A program made the position numbers and the translations under genes. The notes beneath the pieces are model-generated. The model was not told the origin of the DNA. It saw only the letters and a list, made by a program, of their open reading frames with translations, and did not search any database. Of a DNA stretch of 64,000 nucleotides, positions 16,392-24,561 are shown piece by piece (positions within the stretch are counted from its first letter, which is position 1; every line of letters starts with the position of its first letter). The stretch spans positions 62,001-126,000 of the forward strand of contig JAAFJM010000003.1 in assembly GCA_013298895.1 (NCBI GenBank), in the 5' to 3' direction. The stretch is from Bacteroidota bacterium (GTDB lineage Bacteria > Bacteroidota > Bacteroidia > UKL13-3).

Positions 16392-17357
16392 GTGGCAAAG
16401 ATAAAATACTTTTACAATCCAAATAAGCTCGACTTTGAAAAAGTTCGCACCAGTTTTACCACGGTAATTTGGCGCGTATTTGGCTTTTTATCAGCGTCAT
16501 TGGTTTCTGGAGCCATTATGGTATTAGCGCTTTACAGTTTTATTGACTCGCCAAAAGAAAAAATTTTACAGCGAGAAAACAGACAATACAAAGATCAATT
16601 ACGCAGATTACAAACTCGAGTAAACGAGCTAAGTATGGTACTTGGCGAATTACAAGATAGAGATGCACAAATTTATAGAACTATTTTTGAGGCGGATCCT
16701 ATCAGCTTTAAGCCCAAATTTAATCCTAACGATAGAAAATATAAACTTGCCGAAGGTTTTGACGATGCTGAAGTAATTAACGATTTAAACCACAAAGTTG
16801 AAAATATTACCAGTTTGGTTGCTATGCAATCAAAATCGTTTGATGAATTGAAAAAATTGGCAGATAGCAAACAAGAGTTTTTAGCTTCCATACCAGCCAT
16901 TCAGCCTATTGCCAATAAAGATTTAAAACGTATCGCCTCAGGTTTTGGTTATAGAATTCACCCTATTTATAAAACCACTAAATTCCACTCCGGAATTGAT
17001 TTTACTGCACCAACCAGAACACCTGTGTATGCTACCGGTAATGGCATTGTTAGTTTCGCCAAATATGAAGGCAGAGGATATGGCAATCACATTGTAATTA
17101 ATCATGGTTTTGGTTATAAAAGTTTGTACGGTCATTTAAGTAGCATCGAAGTTTATGAACGTCAAAAAGTAAAACGTGGAGAATTGATTGGTTATGTAGG
17201 AAATACAGGAACCTCAACTGCGCCTCATTTACATTATGAGGTAGAAAAAGGAACAAAAAAAGTAAATCCAATCAATTACTTCTTTAACGATATCAGCGAA
17301 GCCGATTACGAAGCCATTCGTGATATTTCGGCTCGTCCTACTCAATCATTTGATTAA
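16392..17357 (+). CDS. M23-family metallopeptidase (LytM), membrane anchored
   Basis: 321 residues from a GTG start at 16392. A longer version from an ATG at 16284 exists, but VAKIKYFYNP matches the usual beginning (MAKxKYYYNP) of this Bacteroidota family, so the GTG is preferred. One membrane segment (about residues 30-50) is followed by a coiled coil (KEKILQRENRQYKDQLRRLQTRVNEL) and a C-terminal LytM domain with the zinc ligands H199xxxD203 in HSGIDF and the HLH triad (279-281) of HLHYE. It should cut peptide bridges in peptidoglycan or act as a scaffold in envelope division. It is divergent from alaS, a conserved arrangement in the phylum as far as I recall. Confidence 0.88.
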   Translation: MAKIKYFYNPNKLDFEKVRTSFTTVIWRVFGFLSASLVSGAIMVLALYSFIDSPKEKILQRENRQYKDQLRRLQTRVNELSMVLGELQDRDAQIYRTIFEADPISFKPKFNPNDRKYKLAEGFDDAEVINDLNHKVENITSLVAMQSKSFDELKKLADSKQEFLASIPAIQPIANKDLKRIASGFGYRIHPIYKTTKFHSGIDFTAPTRTPVYATGNGIVSFAKYEGRGYGNHIVINHGFGYKSLYGHLSSIEVYERQKVKRGELIGYVGNTGTSTAPHLHYEVEKGTKKVNPINYFFNDISEADYEAIRDISARPTQSFD

Positions 17358-17507
17358 GGGAATTATCTACTTTATTTTACAACTGTCTTTAAATGTTCTT
17401 TTTGCAAAACGAATTGTGCGAAATTTATTTCTACAAAAAATGAACTGAATATTAGTTTTTTCAAAATAATATACTTTATTTGTTATTAGATAAATTTTAT
17501 AAACGGT

Positions 17508-18140
17508 ATGAAAAACTTATTTTTTGCTTTGGTTTTTGTTACAATCGGCAAGGTTTTAATTGCCTCAGATTGCAACCTTCAGTTAAATTTTGCAGGTAAA
17601 AATAATATCTGGAAAACGTTAAACTATACTGTTTCTAATGGTGTAATTTATGTTGATGTAGATTCTGATATGGATAGCATCAAATTTCAAGTTGCAAAAA
17701 ACAGCGAGTGCAATAGCATTTTTGAAATAAATGGTTATTCTTTAAATGAAGGATTTGTAGATTTAACGAAAAAAGGAGGTGAAATAAAAGTAAACTCTAC
17801 TGGTGGATTGCATAAAATATTAGTTGTTGGTCCAAATAACAGCGATTGGTATAAAATTTTTGTTAGGGTTACCAAACCAACCAGTGTTTCAAATGTATTA
17901 TCAAGCAATAATTTAAGTATTTATCCAAATCCTGCAACCACTAATTTTTTTGTAGAAAATGCTTCTCAAGTTGAAACAGTTAAAATACACGATATTACCG
18001 GTGCTGTGGTATTATTAGTTGAAAATAATTTTAGAAAAGATGTATTGGATATTGATATAGCTAAATTACCTGCGGGTCAATATTTCATAGCATTTCATAA
18101 CGACAAAACTAAGGTTACTAAAAAAATAGTGAAGCTATAA
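17508..18140 (+). CDS. Secreted protein with T9SS type A sorting domain
   Basis: 210 residues: signal peptide (MKNLFFALVFVTIGKVLIA), a ~110-residue middle part with no family I recognise (beta-rich, contains two Cys that could pair), and a C-terminal type A sorting domain from about residue 135 with the SIYPNPATTNFFV start, the VKIHDITGAVV strand and the LPAGQYFIAF and KKIVKL end. The domain directs secretion through the type IX system and attachment to the surface. Small for a T9SS cargo; its surface role is unknown. Followed by a strong terminator. Confidence 0.85.
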   Translation: MKNLFFALVFVTIGKVLIASDCNLQLNFAGKNNIWKTLNYTVSNGVIYVDVDSDMDSIKFQVAKNSECNSIFEINGYSLNEGFVDLTKKGGEIKVNSTGGLHKILVVGPNNSDWYKIFVRVTKPTSVSNVLSSNNLSIYPNPATTNFFVENASQVETVKIHDITGAVVLLVENNFRKDVLDIDIAKLPAGQYFIAFHNDKTKVTKKIVKL

Positions 18141-18158
18141 ATAGAAACTTGAACTCAT

Positions 18159-18197
18159 AAAAAAAGCGCTGAATTTAATAATTCAGCGCTTTTTTTA
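18159..18197 (+). terminator. Terminator after the T9SS cargo gene
   Basis: AGCGCTGAATT (18165-18175) pairs with AATTCAGCGCT (18180-18190) around a 4-nt loop, with A and T runs on the two sides, so it can act in both directions. Confidence 0.88.
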
Positions 18198-18204
18198 TTT
18201 TAGA

Positions 18205-18270
18205 GCAGACACGTAGGTCTGCCCCAACAGGTCTGCCCCAACGAGTCTGCTCCAACAGATTTACCTCAAC
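18205..18270. repeat. Tandem repeat, 14-bp unit, four copies
   Basis: Unit AGGTCTGCCCCAAC occurs twice exactly (18215-18228, 18229-18242), then as GAGTCTGCTCCAAC (18243-18256) and AGATTTACCTCAAC (18257-18270). The first unit is also the right half of a hairpin, GCAGAC (18205-18210) with GTCTGC (18217-18222). It ends 10 bp before the helicase stop codon. The GC content is far above the surroundings. Confidence 0.8.
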
Positions 18271-18279
18271 AGTTACTTT

Positions 18280-19608
18280 TTATGAGGCTTCTTCAATTTT
18301 TACTTTAATTTTCTTTAGCTTTTCGTTTTTAACTTTAGCCAATACCTCGCGCACTTTTTTTCGATTGATAGCCACGTAAGATGAATGGTCTAAAATGGTA
18401 ATTAAACCTAAATCTTCGGTGGTTAAATCGCCTTTTTTCATAAACAAACCTGCTATATCACCTTTGCTAATTTTATCTTTTTTGCCTGCGCTTATATAAA
18501 TACATTCAAAAGTGGGCGGTGCAGGTAATTTCATTTCCTCAGGAAGCGAAATTTCCTTAAAATCTTTCTTATGCATATAAATTGGCAAAGTTTCGTCTTC
18601 GGCCAATATTAAATACGCTTCTCCATCAGCATGCATGCGCGCTGTGCGTCCATTTCTGTGAATAAACTCTTCTAAATGAACAGGCATTTGGTAATGTACC
18701 ACGTGTTTAATTTCTGGAATATCTAATCCACGAGCAGCCAAATCAGTAGCAATTAATACATTGCAAGCACCACCTCTAAATTTAATTAAATTCTTTTCGC
18801 GGTCAATTTGTTCTAAATCGCCATGAAATACGCCATGAGCAAAACGGTATTTATCAAGCACACCGCTAATTCTATTTACTGCATCTTTATGGTTACAAAA
18901 AACCAAACAAACCTCTTGGTTAAAACCTGCAATTAAGCGCATTAAGGTTTCTACTTTTTCGGTACTTTCGGTTTTTACTAAGTTTAACTTCAATTTCGAT
19001 TCTACTTCTTTGTGTTGAAAATCTAATGTTTCTACACTTAAAAAAGGTAAAAACTTAGGCAATTCATCAAGCCTAGTGGCCGAAGTTAAAATATGGCTTT
19101 GATTTTTATTGAGCGAAAAGAATATGGTTTTTAACTGTTCGTGAAAACCCATTTGTAACGATTTATCAAACTCATCTAAAACAACATAATGAATGGTTGA
19201 AGGGTCGAAAGATTGGCGTTCAATATGATCGGCCAAACGACCGGGTGTTCCAATTATAACCGCTGGCGCTTCACTCAAACTATTTTGTTCAATTTTAAAC
19301 GAATGACCACCATAACAACAAGTTGCCTTGAAGTTGGTCTTCATATTTTTAAAAACTGTTTCTATTTGAATAGCTAACTCGCGCGAGGGAGTAACAATTA
19401 AAGCTTGAACGCCTTTTTTATCGGCTTGTAAAGTATTAAGCACTGGAATTAAAAACGACAGTGTTTTGCCCGAACCTGTGGGCGCTATAATCATTAAATT
19501 TTTACTTGTTCCTGCTTTTTCTAAAACTGCTAACTGCATATCGTTAAAACTTTCGATAGAAAGATTAGCCAATGTTTTAGCATGAATTGCATTAAAATTA
19601 TTTTGCAT
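18280..19608 (-). CDS. DbpA-like DEAD-box RNA helicase (DEFD variant)
   Basis: 442 residues with both RecA-like domains: Walker A APTGSGKT (42-49), TPSREL, TPGRL, motif II as DEFDK (145-149) instead of DEAD, SAT, and the C-terminal ATDLAARGLDIPE and HRNGRTAR motifs. The last ~75 residues (FECIYISAGKKDKISKGDIAGLFM...) match the DbpA RNA-binding domain that docks on 23S rRNA hairpin 92, so a role in large-subunit assembly is likely. The Ala-to-Phe change in motif II recurs in related Bacteroidota proteins, as far as I recall. Its ATG sits 4 nt after a perfect -7 box. Confidence 0.88.
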   Translation of the reverse strand: MQNNFNAIHAKTLANLSIESFNDMQLAVLEKAGTSKNLMIIAPTGSGKTLSFLIPVLNTLQADKKGVQALIVTPSRELAIQIETVFKNMKTNFKATCCYGGHSFKIEQNSLSEAPAVIIGTPGRLADHIERQSFDPSTIHYVVLDEFDKSLQMGFHEQLKTIFFSLNKNQSHILTSATRLDELPKFLPFLSVETLDFQHKEVESKLKLNLVKTESTEKVETLMRLIAGFNQEVCLVFCNHKDAVNRISGVLDKYRFAHGVFHGDLEQIDREKNLIKFRGGACNVLIATDLAARGLDIPEIKHVVHYQMPVHLEEFIHRNGRTARMHADGEAYLILAEDETLPIYMHKKDFKEISLPEEMKLPAPPTFECIYISAGKKDKISKGDIAGLFMKKGDLTTEDLGLITILDHSSYVAINRKKVREVLAKVKNEKLKKIKVKIEEAS

Positions 19609-19612
19609 GGTG

Positions 19613-19620
19613 CAAAGGTA
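19613..19620 (-). promoter_or_regulatory. -7 box for the helicase gene, leaderless geometry
   Basis: TACCTTTG on the minus strand, a full TAnnTTTG match, ends 4 nt before the ATG at 19608. No TTTG is seen at -33. Confidence 0.6.
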
Positions 19621-19731
19621 AGCTAAATAAAAGTTGAATGGTTTATAAAGTTAATTAGTAAGTTAAGAAGTTTTGATTTAAATGTGTTGTAGTAATAAAT
19701 TTAATTAATTATTGTTGTTAAAAAAATTGCT

Positions 19732-20124
19732 TTGATAACCATAAATGCTCAAATAGGAACCGATAGTTACACTACCCAAATACAATCGACTAATCATAGT
19801 ATAATAGCCGATGAGCCAATTGAAGATGGCGGAAAAGATTTAGGCTTTTCGCCTTCCGATTTAATTACTTCATCGCTTGCAGCATGCACAGTTATTACTG
19901 TTAGGATGTATGCAAACAGAAAAAATTGGCCCATAGAGAGTATTCATGTAACAGTTAATTTTGAAAGAGATAACGAAAAAAATATTTCGAAATTTGAAAG
20001 GCAATTAACTATAAATGGCACTTTAACCGAAGAACAAAGAGTAAGATTATTGGTCATTGCCAAACAATGCTATATTCACAAAGTACTAACTAACCCCATT
20101 GAAATAACCACCCATTTATTATAA
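19732..20124 (+). CDS. OsmC-family peroxiredoxin-like protein
   Basis: 130 residues. OsmC/Ohr-type proteins reduce organic hydroperoxides with two cysteines; here C52 (SSLAACTVITVRMYA) and C113 (IAKQCYIHKVL) have the family spacing. LGFSPSDLITSSLAAC is the family hallmark. No ATG precedes this conserved start in frame, so translation probably begins at TTG (19732). It opens a tight three-gene operon with the CDGSH protein (6-nt gap) and miaA. Confidence 0.85.
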   Translation: MITINAQIGTDSYTTQIQSTNHSIIADEPIEDGGKDLGFSPSDLITSSLAACTVITVRMYANRKNWPIESIHVTVNFERDNEKNISKFERQLTINGTLTEEQRVRLLVIAKQCYIHKVLTNPIEITTHLL

Positions 20125-20130
20125 AAAATT

Positions 20131-20553
20131 ATGAAAGAAATTACCAAAACCTACACCAACGATGAAATAACCATAGTTTGGAAACCAAATACTTGCATTC
20201 ATTCACGTATATGTTTTTCAGGATTAGGAAAAGTGTTTAACCCAGCTGAACGTCCATGGGTAAAACCCGAAAATGCCTCTTCGGAAGAGTTAATGGCGCA
20301 AATTGATAAATGTCCTAGTGGTGCTTTAAGTTATTATAAAAACAATGAAGCTAAAACCGAAAATGTGGAAGTGGAAACCATAGCCGAAGTTTCGGAAAAC
20401 GGACCATTATTGGTTTATGGAAATTTAAAAGTGAAAAAAAATGATGGAACCATTGAGCAAAAAAACAAAGTAACTGCTTTTTGCCGTTGTGGTGCCTCAG
20501 GCAATAAACCATACTGCGATGGCAGTCACCGCAAAATTGATTTTAAAGGATAA
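20131..20553 (+). CDS. YjdI-like ferredoxin domain fused to CDGSH iron-sulfur domain
   Basis: 140 residues in two parts. Residues 1-70 match the Fer4_19 / YjdI domain (WKPNTCIHSRICFSG, RPWVKP, DKCPSGALSYY) with C22, C28 and C61 as cluster ligands. Residues 88-140 are a CDGSH domain: C118-R-C120 and C129-D-G-S-H133, the three-Cys one-His ligand set of a 2Fe-2S cluster of mitoNEET type. It probably transfers electrons or clusters in the cytoplasm. It sits between osmC and miaA; a link to MiaB-like Fe-S modification of tRNA or to oxidative stress is only suggestive. Confidence 0.87.
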   Translation: MKEITKTYTNDEITIVWKPNTCIHSRICFSGLGKVFNPAERPWVKPENASSEELMAQIDKCPSGALSYYKNNEAKTENVEVETIAEVSENGPLLVYGNLKVKKNDGTIEQKNKVTAFCRCGASGNKPYCDGSHRKIDFKG

Positions 20554-20561
20554 AAAGTATT

Positions 20562-21455
20562 TTGGAAAATAAAAAGTACTTAATTAGTATAGTTGGACCT
20601 ACAGCTGTGGGCAAAACGGCTTTGGCCATTGAATTAGCCAAACATTATAAAACAGTAATTCTTTCAGCTGATAGTAGGCAATTTTATAAGGAAATAAGCA
20701 TTGGTACAGCTAAACCAAGCCAATATGAACTTAATGAAGTAAAGCACTATTTTATTGATAACAAAAGTGTGACTGAAACCTATTCTGCAGGTGATTTTGA
20801 GCGCGATGCAATGGAGTTATTATCAAATTTATACCTTGAAAATGATATTGTAATTTTAGTCGGAGGAAGTGGTTTATATATAAAAGCACTATGGGAAGGT
20901 TTAGATGAAATGCCTCCAGTTGATGAAGCATTGAGGCAAGAATTGAGCAGTAATTTTGAGCAAAATGGTATAACCTATTTGCAAGAAAAACTGAGAGAAT
21001 TAGATGCGCATAAATTAGAAAATATAGATACTCAAAACCCACAACGGTTAATGCGAGCAATTGAAATTGCCAGTCAAAATATAACATTGAATAAAATTAA
21101 ACCGAAGCGCCCTTTTGAAGTAATAAAAATTTGTTTGAATAGAGACCGAGAAAAACTTTACGATACCATTAACAAACGAGTGGATATCATGATAAACAAT
21201 GGTTTGATAAAAGAGTGTGAGCAAATGGTAGATTTTAGAGGTCATTATGCACTAAAAACCGTAGGCTATACTGAAGTTTTTGAGTTTTTTGATGGCATCC
21301 ATTCATTGCCAAAGGCAATAGAATTAATTAAACAACATAGCCGAAATTATGCTAAAAGACAAATTACTTGGTTTAAGCGTGAGGCTGATTTTCAGTGGTT
21401 TGAACCCAATGAAACTACAAAAATTATTGAATTTATAAATAATAAAATGGCGTAA
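20562..21455 (+). CDS. miaA: tRNA dimethylallyltransferase
   Basis: 297 residues. Adds a dimethylallyl group to A37 of tRNAs reading UNN codons. P-loop GPTAVGKT (12-19), ILSADSRQFYKEISIGTAKPS (DSRQ substrate motif) and the C-terminal LKTVGYTEVFEF and YAKRQITWFKR motifs are present. It begins at TTG (20562), 8 nt after the CDGSH gene; no ATG is available before the P-loop. Confidence 0.94.
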   Translation: MENKKYLISIVGPTAVGKTALAIELAKHYKTVILSADSRQFYKEISIGTAKPSQYELNEVKHYFIDNKSVTETYSAGDFERDAMELLSNLYLENDIVILVGGSGLYIKALWEGLDEMPPVDEALRQELSSNFEQNGITYLQEKLRELDAHKLENIDTQNPQRLMRAIEIASQNITLNKIKPKRPFEVIKICLNRDREKLYDTINKRVDIMINNGLIKECEQMVDFRGHYALKTVGYTEVFEFFDGIHSLPKAIELIKQHSRNYAKRQITWFKREADFQWFEPNETTKIIEFINNKMA

Positions 21456-21476
21456 AAAAAGTTTGTTATTTTTTTG

Positions 21477-21484
21477 TACTTTTG
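21477..21484 (+). promoter_or_regulatory. -7 box for terC
   Basis: TACTTTTG followed by CGG, a full TAnnTTTG match, ends 33 nt before the ATG at 21518. A TTTG at 21462-21465 is too close to be the -33 element. Confidence 0.55.
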
Positions 21485-21517
21485 CGGTTCAAAAAATAAT
21501 CCACTTTCTTTTAAACT

Positions 21518-22255
21518 ATGATTGAATTTTTAAGCTCTCCAGAAGCTTGGTTAAGTTTATTTACTTTAACCATCCTAGAAATTGTACTTGGTGTAGATAA
21601 TATCATTTTCATTTCTATCATTACAGGAAAACTACCTAAATTACAACAACTTAAAGCCAGAAGATTAGGATTATTTTTAGCCTTATTTATTCGTATTATT
21701 TTACTAGCATTCATCAGTAAAATTGTTCATGAATTAACTGATGATATCATTACTTTAGCTGGTATTGGTTTCAGTTGGAGAGATATTATTCTATTGGCTG
21801 GAGGTGTATTTTTATTATACAAAAGCAGCATTGAACTTTACGAAAAACTTGAAAAAGGACATGATGAAACAGAAGGTAAATCAAAATACAACTCGTTTTG
21901 GAATGTAGTAATGCAAGTTATTGTTATTGATATTGTTTTCTCTTTCGATAGTATTTTAACCGCGGTTGCAATATCTGATCACATTGAAATTATGGTAACT
22001 GCGGTTATTTTATCAATGATTGTAATGATGATTTTTGCTCAAAAAGTGGGTGACTTTATCAATGATAACCCATCAATGAAAATTTTAGCTTTAGCTTTCT
22101 TATTAATGATTGGTGGCTTATTAACAGTAGAAGCTTTTGATATTCATGTGGAGAAATCGTATATTTATTTTGCTTTGGCATTTAGTATTTTAGTAGAAAT
22201 GTTAAACTTACGTTACCGTAAAAATGTAAGTAAAGGTAAATTTAATAATCACTAA
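21518..22255 (+). CDS. TerC-family integral membrane protein
   Basis: 245 residues, about seven membrane helices. The internally repeated acidic motifs EIVLGVDNIIF (near the start) and DIVFSFDSILT (middle) define the TerC/Alx family, linked to manganese efflux and tellurite resistance. The acidic residues probably line a metal path. No ter operon partners are nearby, so a housekeeping metal-efflux role is more likely than tellurite resistance. A -7 box precedes it and folD follows after 16 nt. Confidence 0.88.
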   Translation: MIEFLSSPEAWLSLFTLTILEIVLGVDNIIFISIITGKLPKLQQLKARRLGLFLALFIRIILLAFISKIVHELTDDIITLAGIGFSWRDIILLAGGVFLLYKSSIELYEKLEKGHDETEGKSKYNSFWNVVMQVIVIDIVFSFDSILTAVAISDHIEIMVTAVILSMIVMMIFAQKVGDFINDNPSMKILALAFLLMIGGLLTVEAFDIHVEKSYIYFALAFSILVEMLNLRYRKNVSKGKFNNH

Positions 22256-22271
22256 TTAAAGCAATTAAACC

Positions 22272-23129
22272 ATGCAAATTTTAAACGGAAACGAAGTAGC
22301 TAAACAAATAAAACTTGAAATAAAAGCCGAAGTAGAACAACTAGTAGCCAATGGTTCAAAAAAACCTCATTTGGCTGCCATTTTAGTTGGAAACGATGGT
22401 GCAAGTATGACTTACGTAGCTGCTAAAGCTAAGGACTGCGAACAAGTTGGTTTTGATTCTACCGTTTTACGTTTTGATGCTTCCATAACCGAAGCCGAAT
22501 TGCTAAGTGAAGTTGAAAAAATTAATAATAACCCTGAAATTGACGGGCTAATAGTACAATTACCTTTACCAAAACATATTAATGAAAAAAAGGTAACCGA
22601 AACTATTAAGTGGCAAAAAGATGTAGATGGTTTTCATCCCTACAATGTAGGGTTAATGTTTAAAGGTTTACCTTGTTATTTACCTGCTACCCCTTTTGGA
22701 ATTATTAAATTATTAGAGCATTATAATATTGAAACTACTGGTAAAAATTGCGTTGTTATTGGCCGTAGCGATATTGTGGGTAAACCAATGAGTGCATTAA
22801 TGCTTAATAAAAACTGTACTGTTACTATTTGCCATAGCAAAACGGTAGTTATTAACTCGTTTACTCAAAAAGCAGATATTTTAATAGCCGCAGTTGGTAT
22901 TCCAAACTACGTTAAAGCCGAAATGGTAAAACAAGGTGCCGTGGTTATTGATGTGGGTATTACACGTGTTGACGACAGTTCTGAAAAAGGCTATAAACTA
23001 GTGGGTGATGTTGATTTTGAAAATGTATCAAAAGTAGCAGGTTATATTACTCCTGTTCCTGGTGGTGTTGGCCCTATGACTCGCGTTGGTTTATTGCTAA
23101 ATACATTGCTTGCAGTAAAAGCTAAGTAA
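22272..23129 (+). CDS. folD: Bifunctional methylenetetrahydrofolate dehydrogenase/cyclohydrolase
   Basis: 285 residues. Interconverts methylene-, methenyl- and formyl-tetrahydrofolate with NADP. The catalytic pair Y48 and K52 (TYVAAKAKDCE), the QLPLPKH loop, the folate motif DVDGFHPYNVG, the cofactor motif VVIGRSDIVGKPM and the C-terminal TPVPGGVGPMTR are all intact. Likely co-transcribed with terC. Confidence 0.96.
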   Translation: MQILNGNEVAKQIKLEIKAEVEQLVANGSKKPHLAAILVGNDGASMTYVAAKAKDCEQVGFDSTVLRFDASITEAELLSEVEKINNNPEIDGLIVQLPLPKHINEKKVTETIKWQKDVDGFHPYNVGLMFKGLPCYLPATPFGIIKLLEHYNIETTGKNCVVIGRSDIVGKPMSALMLNKNCTVTICHSKTVVINSFTQKADILIAAVGIPNYVKAEMVKQGAVVIDVGITRVDDSSEKGYKLVGDVDFENVSKVAGYITPVPGGVGPMTRVGLLLNTLLAVKAK

Positions 23130-23172
23130 TTTATTATCATTGTAGTACAAAAACTTTCAAACTTTTATTTTA

Positions 23173-24387
23173 ATGAAAAAAATCCTTTGGGCTTTATGCC
23201 TTTTTCCTGCGTTTTTATGTGCTCAAAATATTCCCAAAATAGGGAACGATACTTTATTAGATATTGCAGCATGGAATATAGAGTGGTTTGGAGATGCAAC
23301 TAATGGCCCTAGCGATGAAACCTTGCAATACAATAATGTAAAAGCAGTTATTACCAAAACAGATATGGACGTTTGGGGCTTAGAAGAAATGAGTAACTCA
23401 ACTTCATTTACAGCTTTAAGCAATGATTTACTGGCTTATGGAAGTGTAAATAGTACTTTTAGTCAAACACAAAAAATGTGTTTGTTTTACAAAAAAAGCA
23501 TGTTCAATTTTATAAATTCAGAACATATTTTAGCTACAAGCAATTACGATTTTGCTAGTCGCCAACCGTTAATGGTTACACTTGCTACCAAAGGCGATAG
23601 TATTAAAATAGATACCCTTTATTTTATAGTAGTTCATTTAAAAGCCAATAGCGATGCTACTGTTGCTGCCAAATTAGAATCGTATAATCGAAGAAAACGT
23701 GCAGCCGATGCATTAAAAACATTTATTGAAACTACCTTAGCCAATAAAAAATATTTTATTATGGGCGATTGGAATGACAGATTAGATTTTTCTATACACA
23801 ATGGAACCGATATTACTCCATTTAAGCAATTATTAGATTCAAAATATAACTTTATAACCATACCCTTAGCTGATGCAGGAAAACGCAGTTATGCCTTTTC
23901 CGCTGGGTTTATTGACCATATGATGTTAGCTCCAAGAATGGATTCATTTTATGTAAAACAAAGTGCTGGTGTTTTGGATAATATGGGGCAATATATTTCC
24001 AATTTTAGCAATAACACCACCGATCATTATCCTATTTATGGTAGATTTTTAATGAATAGAATTAAATATTCAGCTCCAATAGATTCCATTCCAAGTGATA
24101 CTTTACCAACCGATACGGTGCCTACAGATACTGTACCGAATACTTCTATTAAAACGATTAATAATCCAACTTTTAGTATTTATCCAAATCCTAATAATGG
24201 TGCATTTTTTATTGAATGTCATCAAATAATAAATCAATTTAATATTGAGATTTACAATAATTTGGGGCAACAAGTTTTTAGCAAACCAATTGAAAACAAA
24301 ATTGAAGAAGTAAAACTAAGCAAATTAACATCAGGTCTATATTTTGTAAAAATAAACAGTAATTATTTTAAAATCAGAATACAATAG
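23173..24387 (+). CDS. Secreted endonuclease/exonuclease/phosphatase-fold protein with T9SS sorting domain
   Basis: 404 residues. Signal peptide (KKILWALCLFPAFLCAQ), an EEP-fold catalytic domain at about 28-298 (AAWNIEWFGD, GLEEM, VVHLKA, IMGDWND with the metal- and substrate-binding Asn/Asp, TDHYPI with the catalytic Asp-His), a Pro-Asp-Thr linker made of three 5-residue units (PSDTL, PTDTV, PTDTV), and a type A sorting domain (FSIYPNPNNGAFFIE ... GLYFVKI). Probably a surface or secreted nuclease or phosphodiesterase used for nutrient scavenging; substrate not readable. It follows folD by 43 nt. Confidence 0.87.
   Translation: MKKILWALCLFPAFLCAQNIPKIGNDTLLDIAAWNIEWFGDATNGPSDETLQYNNVKAVITKTDMDVWGLEEMSNSTSFTALSNDLLAYGSVNSTFSQTQKMCLFYKKSMFNFINSEHILATSNYDFASRQPLMVTLATKGDSIKIDTLYFIVVHLKANSDATVAAKLESYNRRKRAADALKTFIETTLANKKYFIMGDWNDRLDFSIHNGTDITPFKQLLDSKYNFITIPLADAGKRSYAFSAGFIDHMMLAPRMDSFYVKQSAGVLDNMGQYISNFSNNTTDHYPIYGRFLMNRIKYSAPIDSIPSDTLPTDTVPTDTVPNTSIKTINNPTFSIYPNPNNGAFFIECHQIINQFNIEIYNNLGQQVFSKPIENKIEEVKLSKLTSGLYFVKINSNYFKIRIQ
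24091..24135. repeat. 15-bp coding tandem repeat (P-S/T-D-T-L/V linker)
   Basis: Three units, CCAAGTGATACTTTA, CCAACCGATACGGTG and CCTACAGATACTGTA, encode PSDTL, PTDTV and PTDTV. They form the linker between the catalytic domain and the T9SS sorting domain. Confidence 0.7.
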
Positions 24388-24417
24388 TTTATTATTGTAT
24401 TACTAATTTATATTTTT

Positions 24418-24519
24418 ATGGATGATTTTTACATTATTTTGATAGTAGTAAGCTGCACTATCCCAACAATTATTGTAGCTATTTCGTATAAAAAACGAAA
24501 CACAAAAAAAGACAATTAG
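24418..24519 (+). CDS. Possible 33-residue single-pass membrane peptide
   Basis: An ATG 31 nt after the EEP gene opens a 33-residue frame: a short acidic start (MDDF), one hydrophobic segment of about 20 residues (YIILIVVSCTIPTIIVAISY) and a basic tail (KKRNTKKDN). That charge layout fits an N-out, C-in small membrane protein. Its TAG stop lies inside the stem of the transcription terminator at 24504-24540. No family recognised; it may be a chance frame. Confidence 0.35.
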   Translation: MDDFYIILIVVSCTIPTIIVAISYKKRNTKKDN

Positions 24520-24540
24520 AATATTCTAATTGTCTTTTTT
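24504..24540. terminator. Bidirectional terminator between the EEP gene and argS
   Basis: AAAGACAATTAGAAT and ATTCTAATTGTCTTT form one continuous palindrome flanked by runs of A and T, so it serves both converging transcripts. Confidence 0.85.
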
Positions 24541-24561
24541 ACTATTGTATTTTAAACTAAA

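Noticed and set aside
18205-18270. CRISPR-like array
   Set aside because: The 14-bp units are contiguous with no spacers and there are no cas genes.
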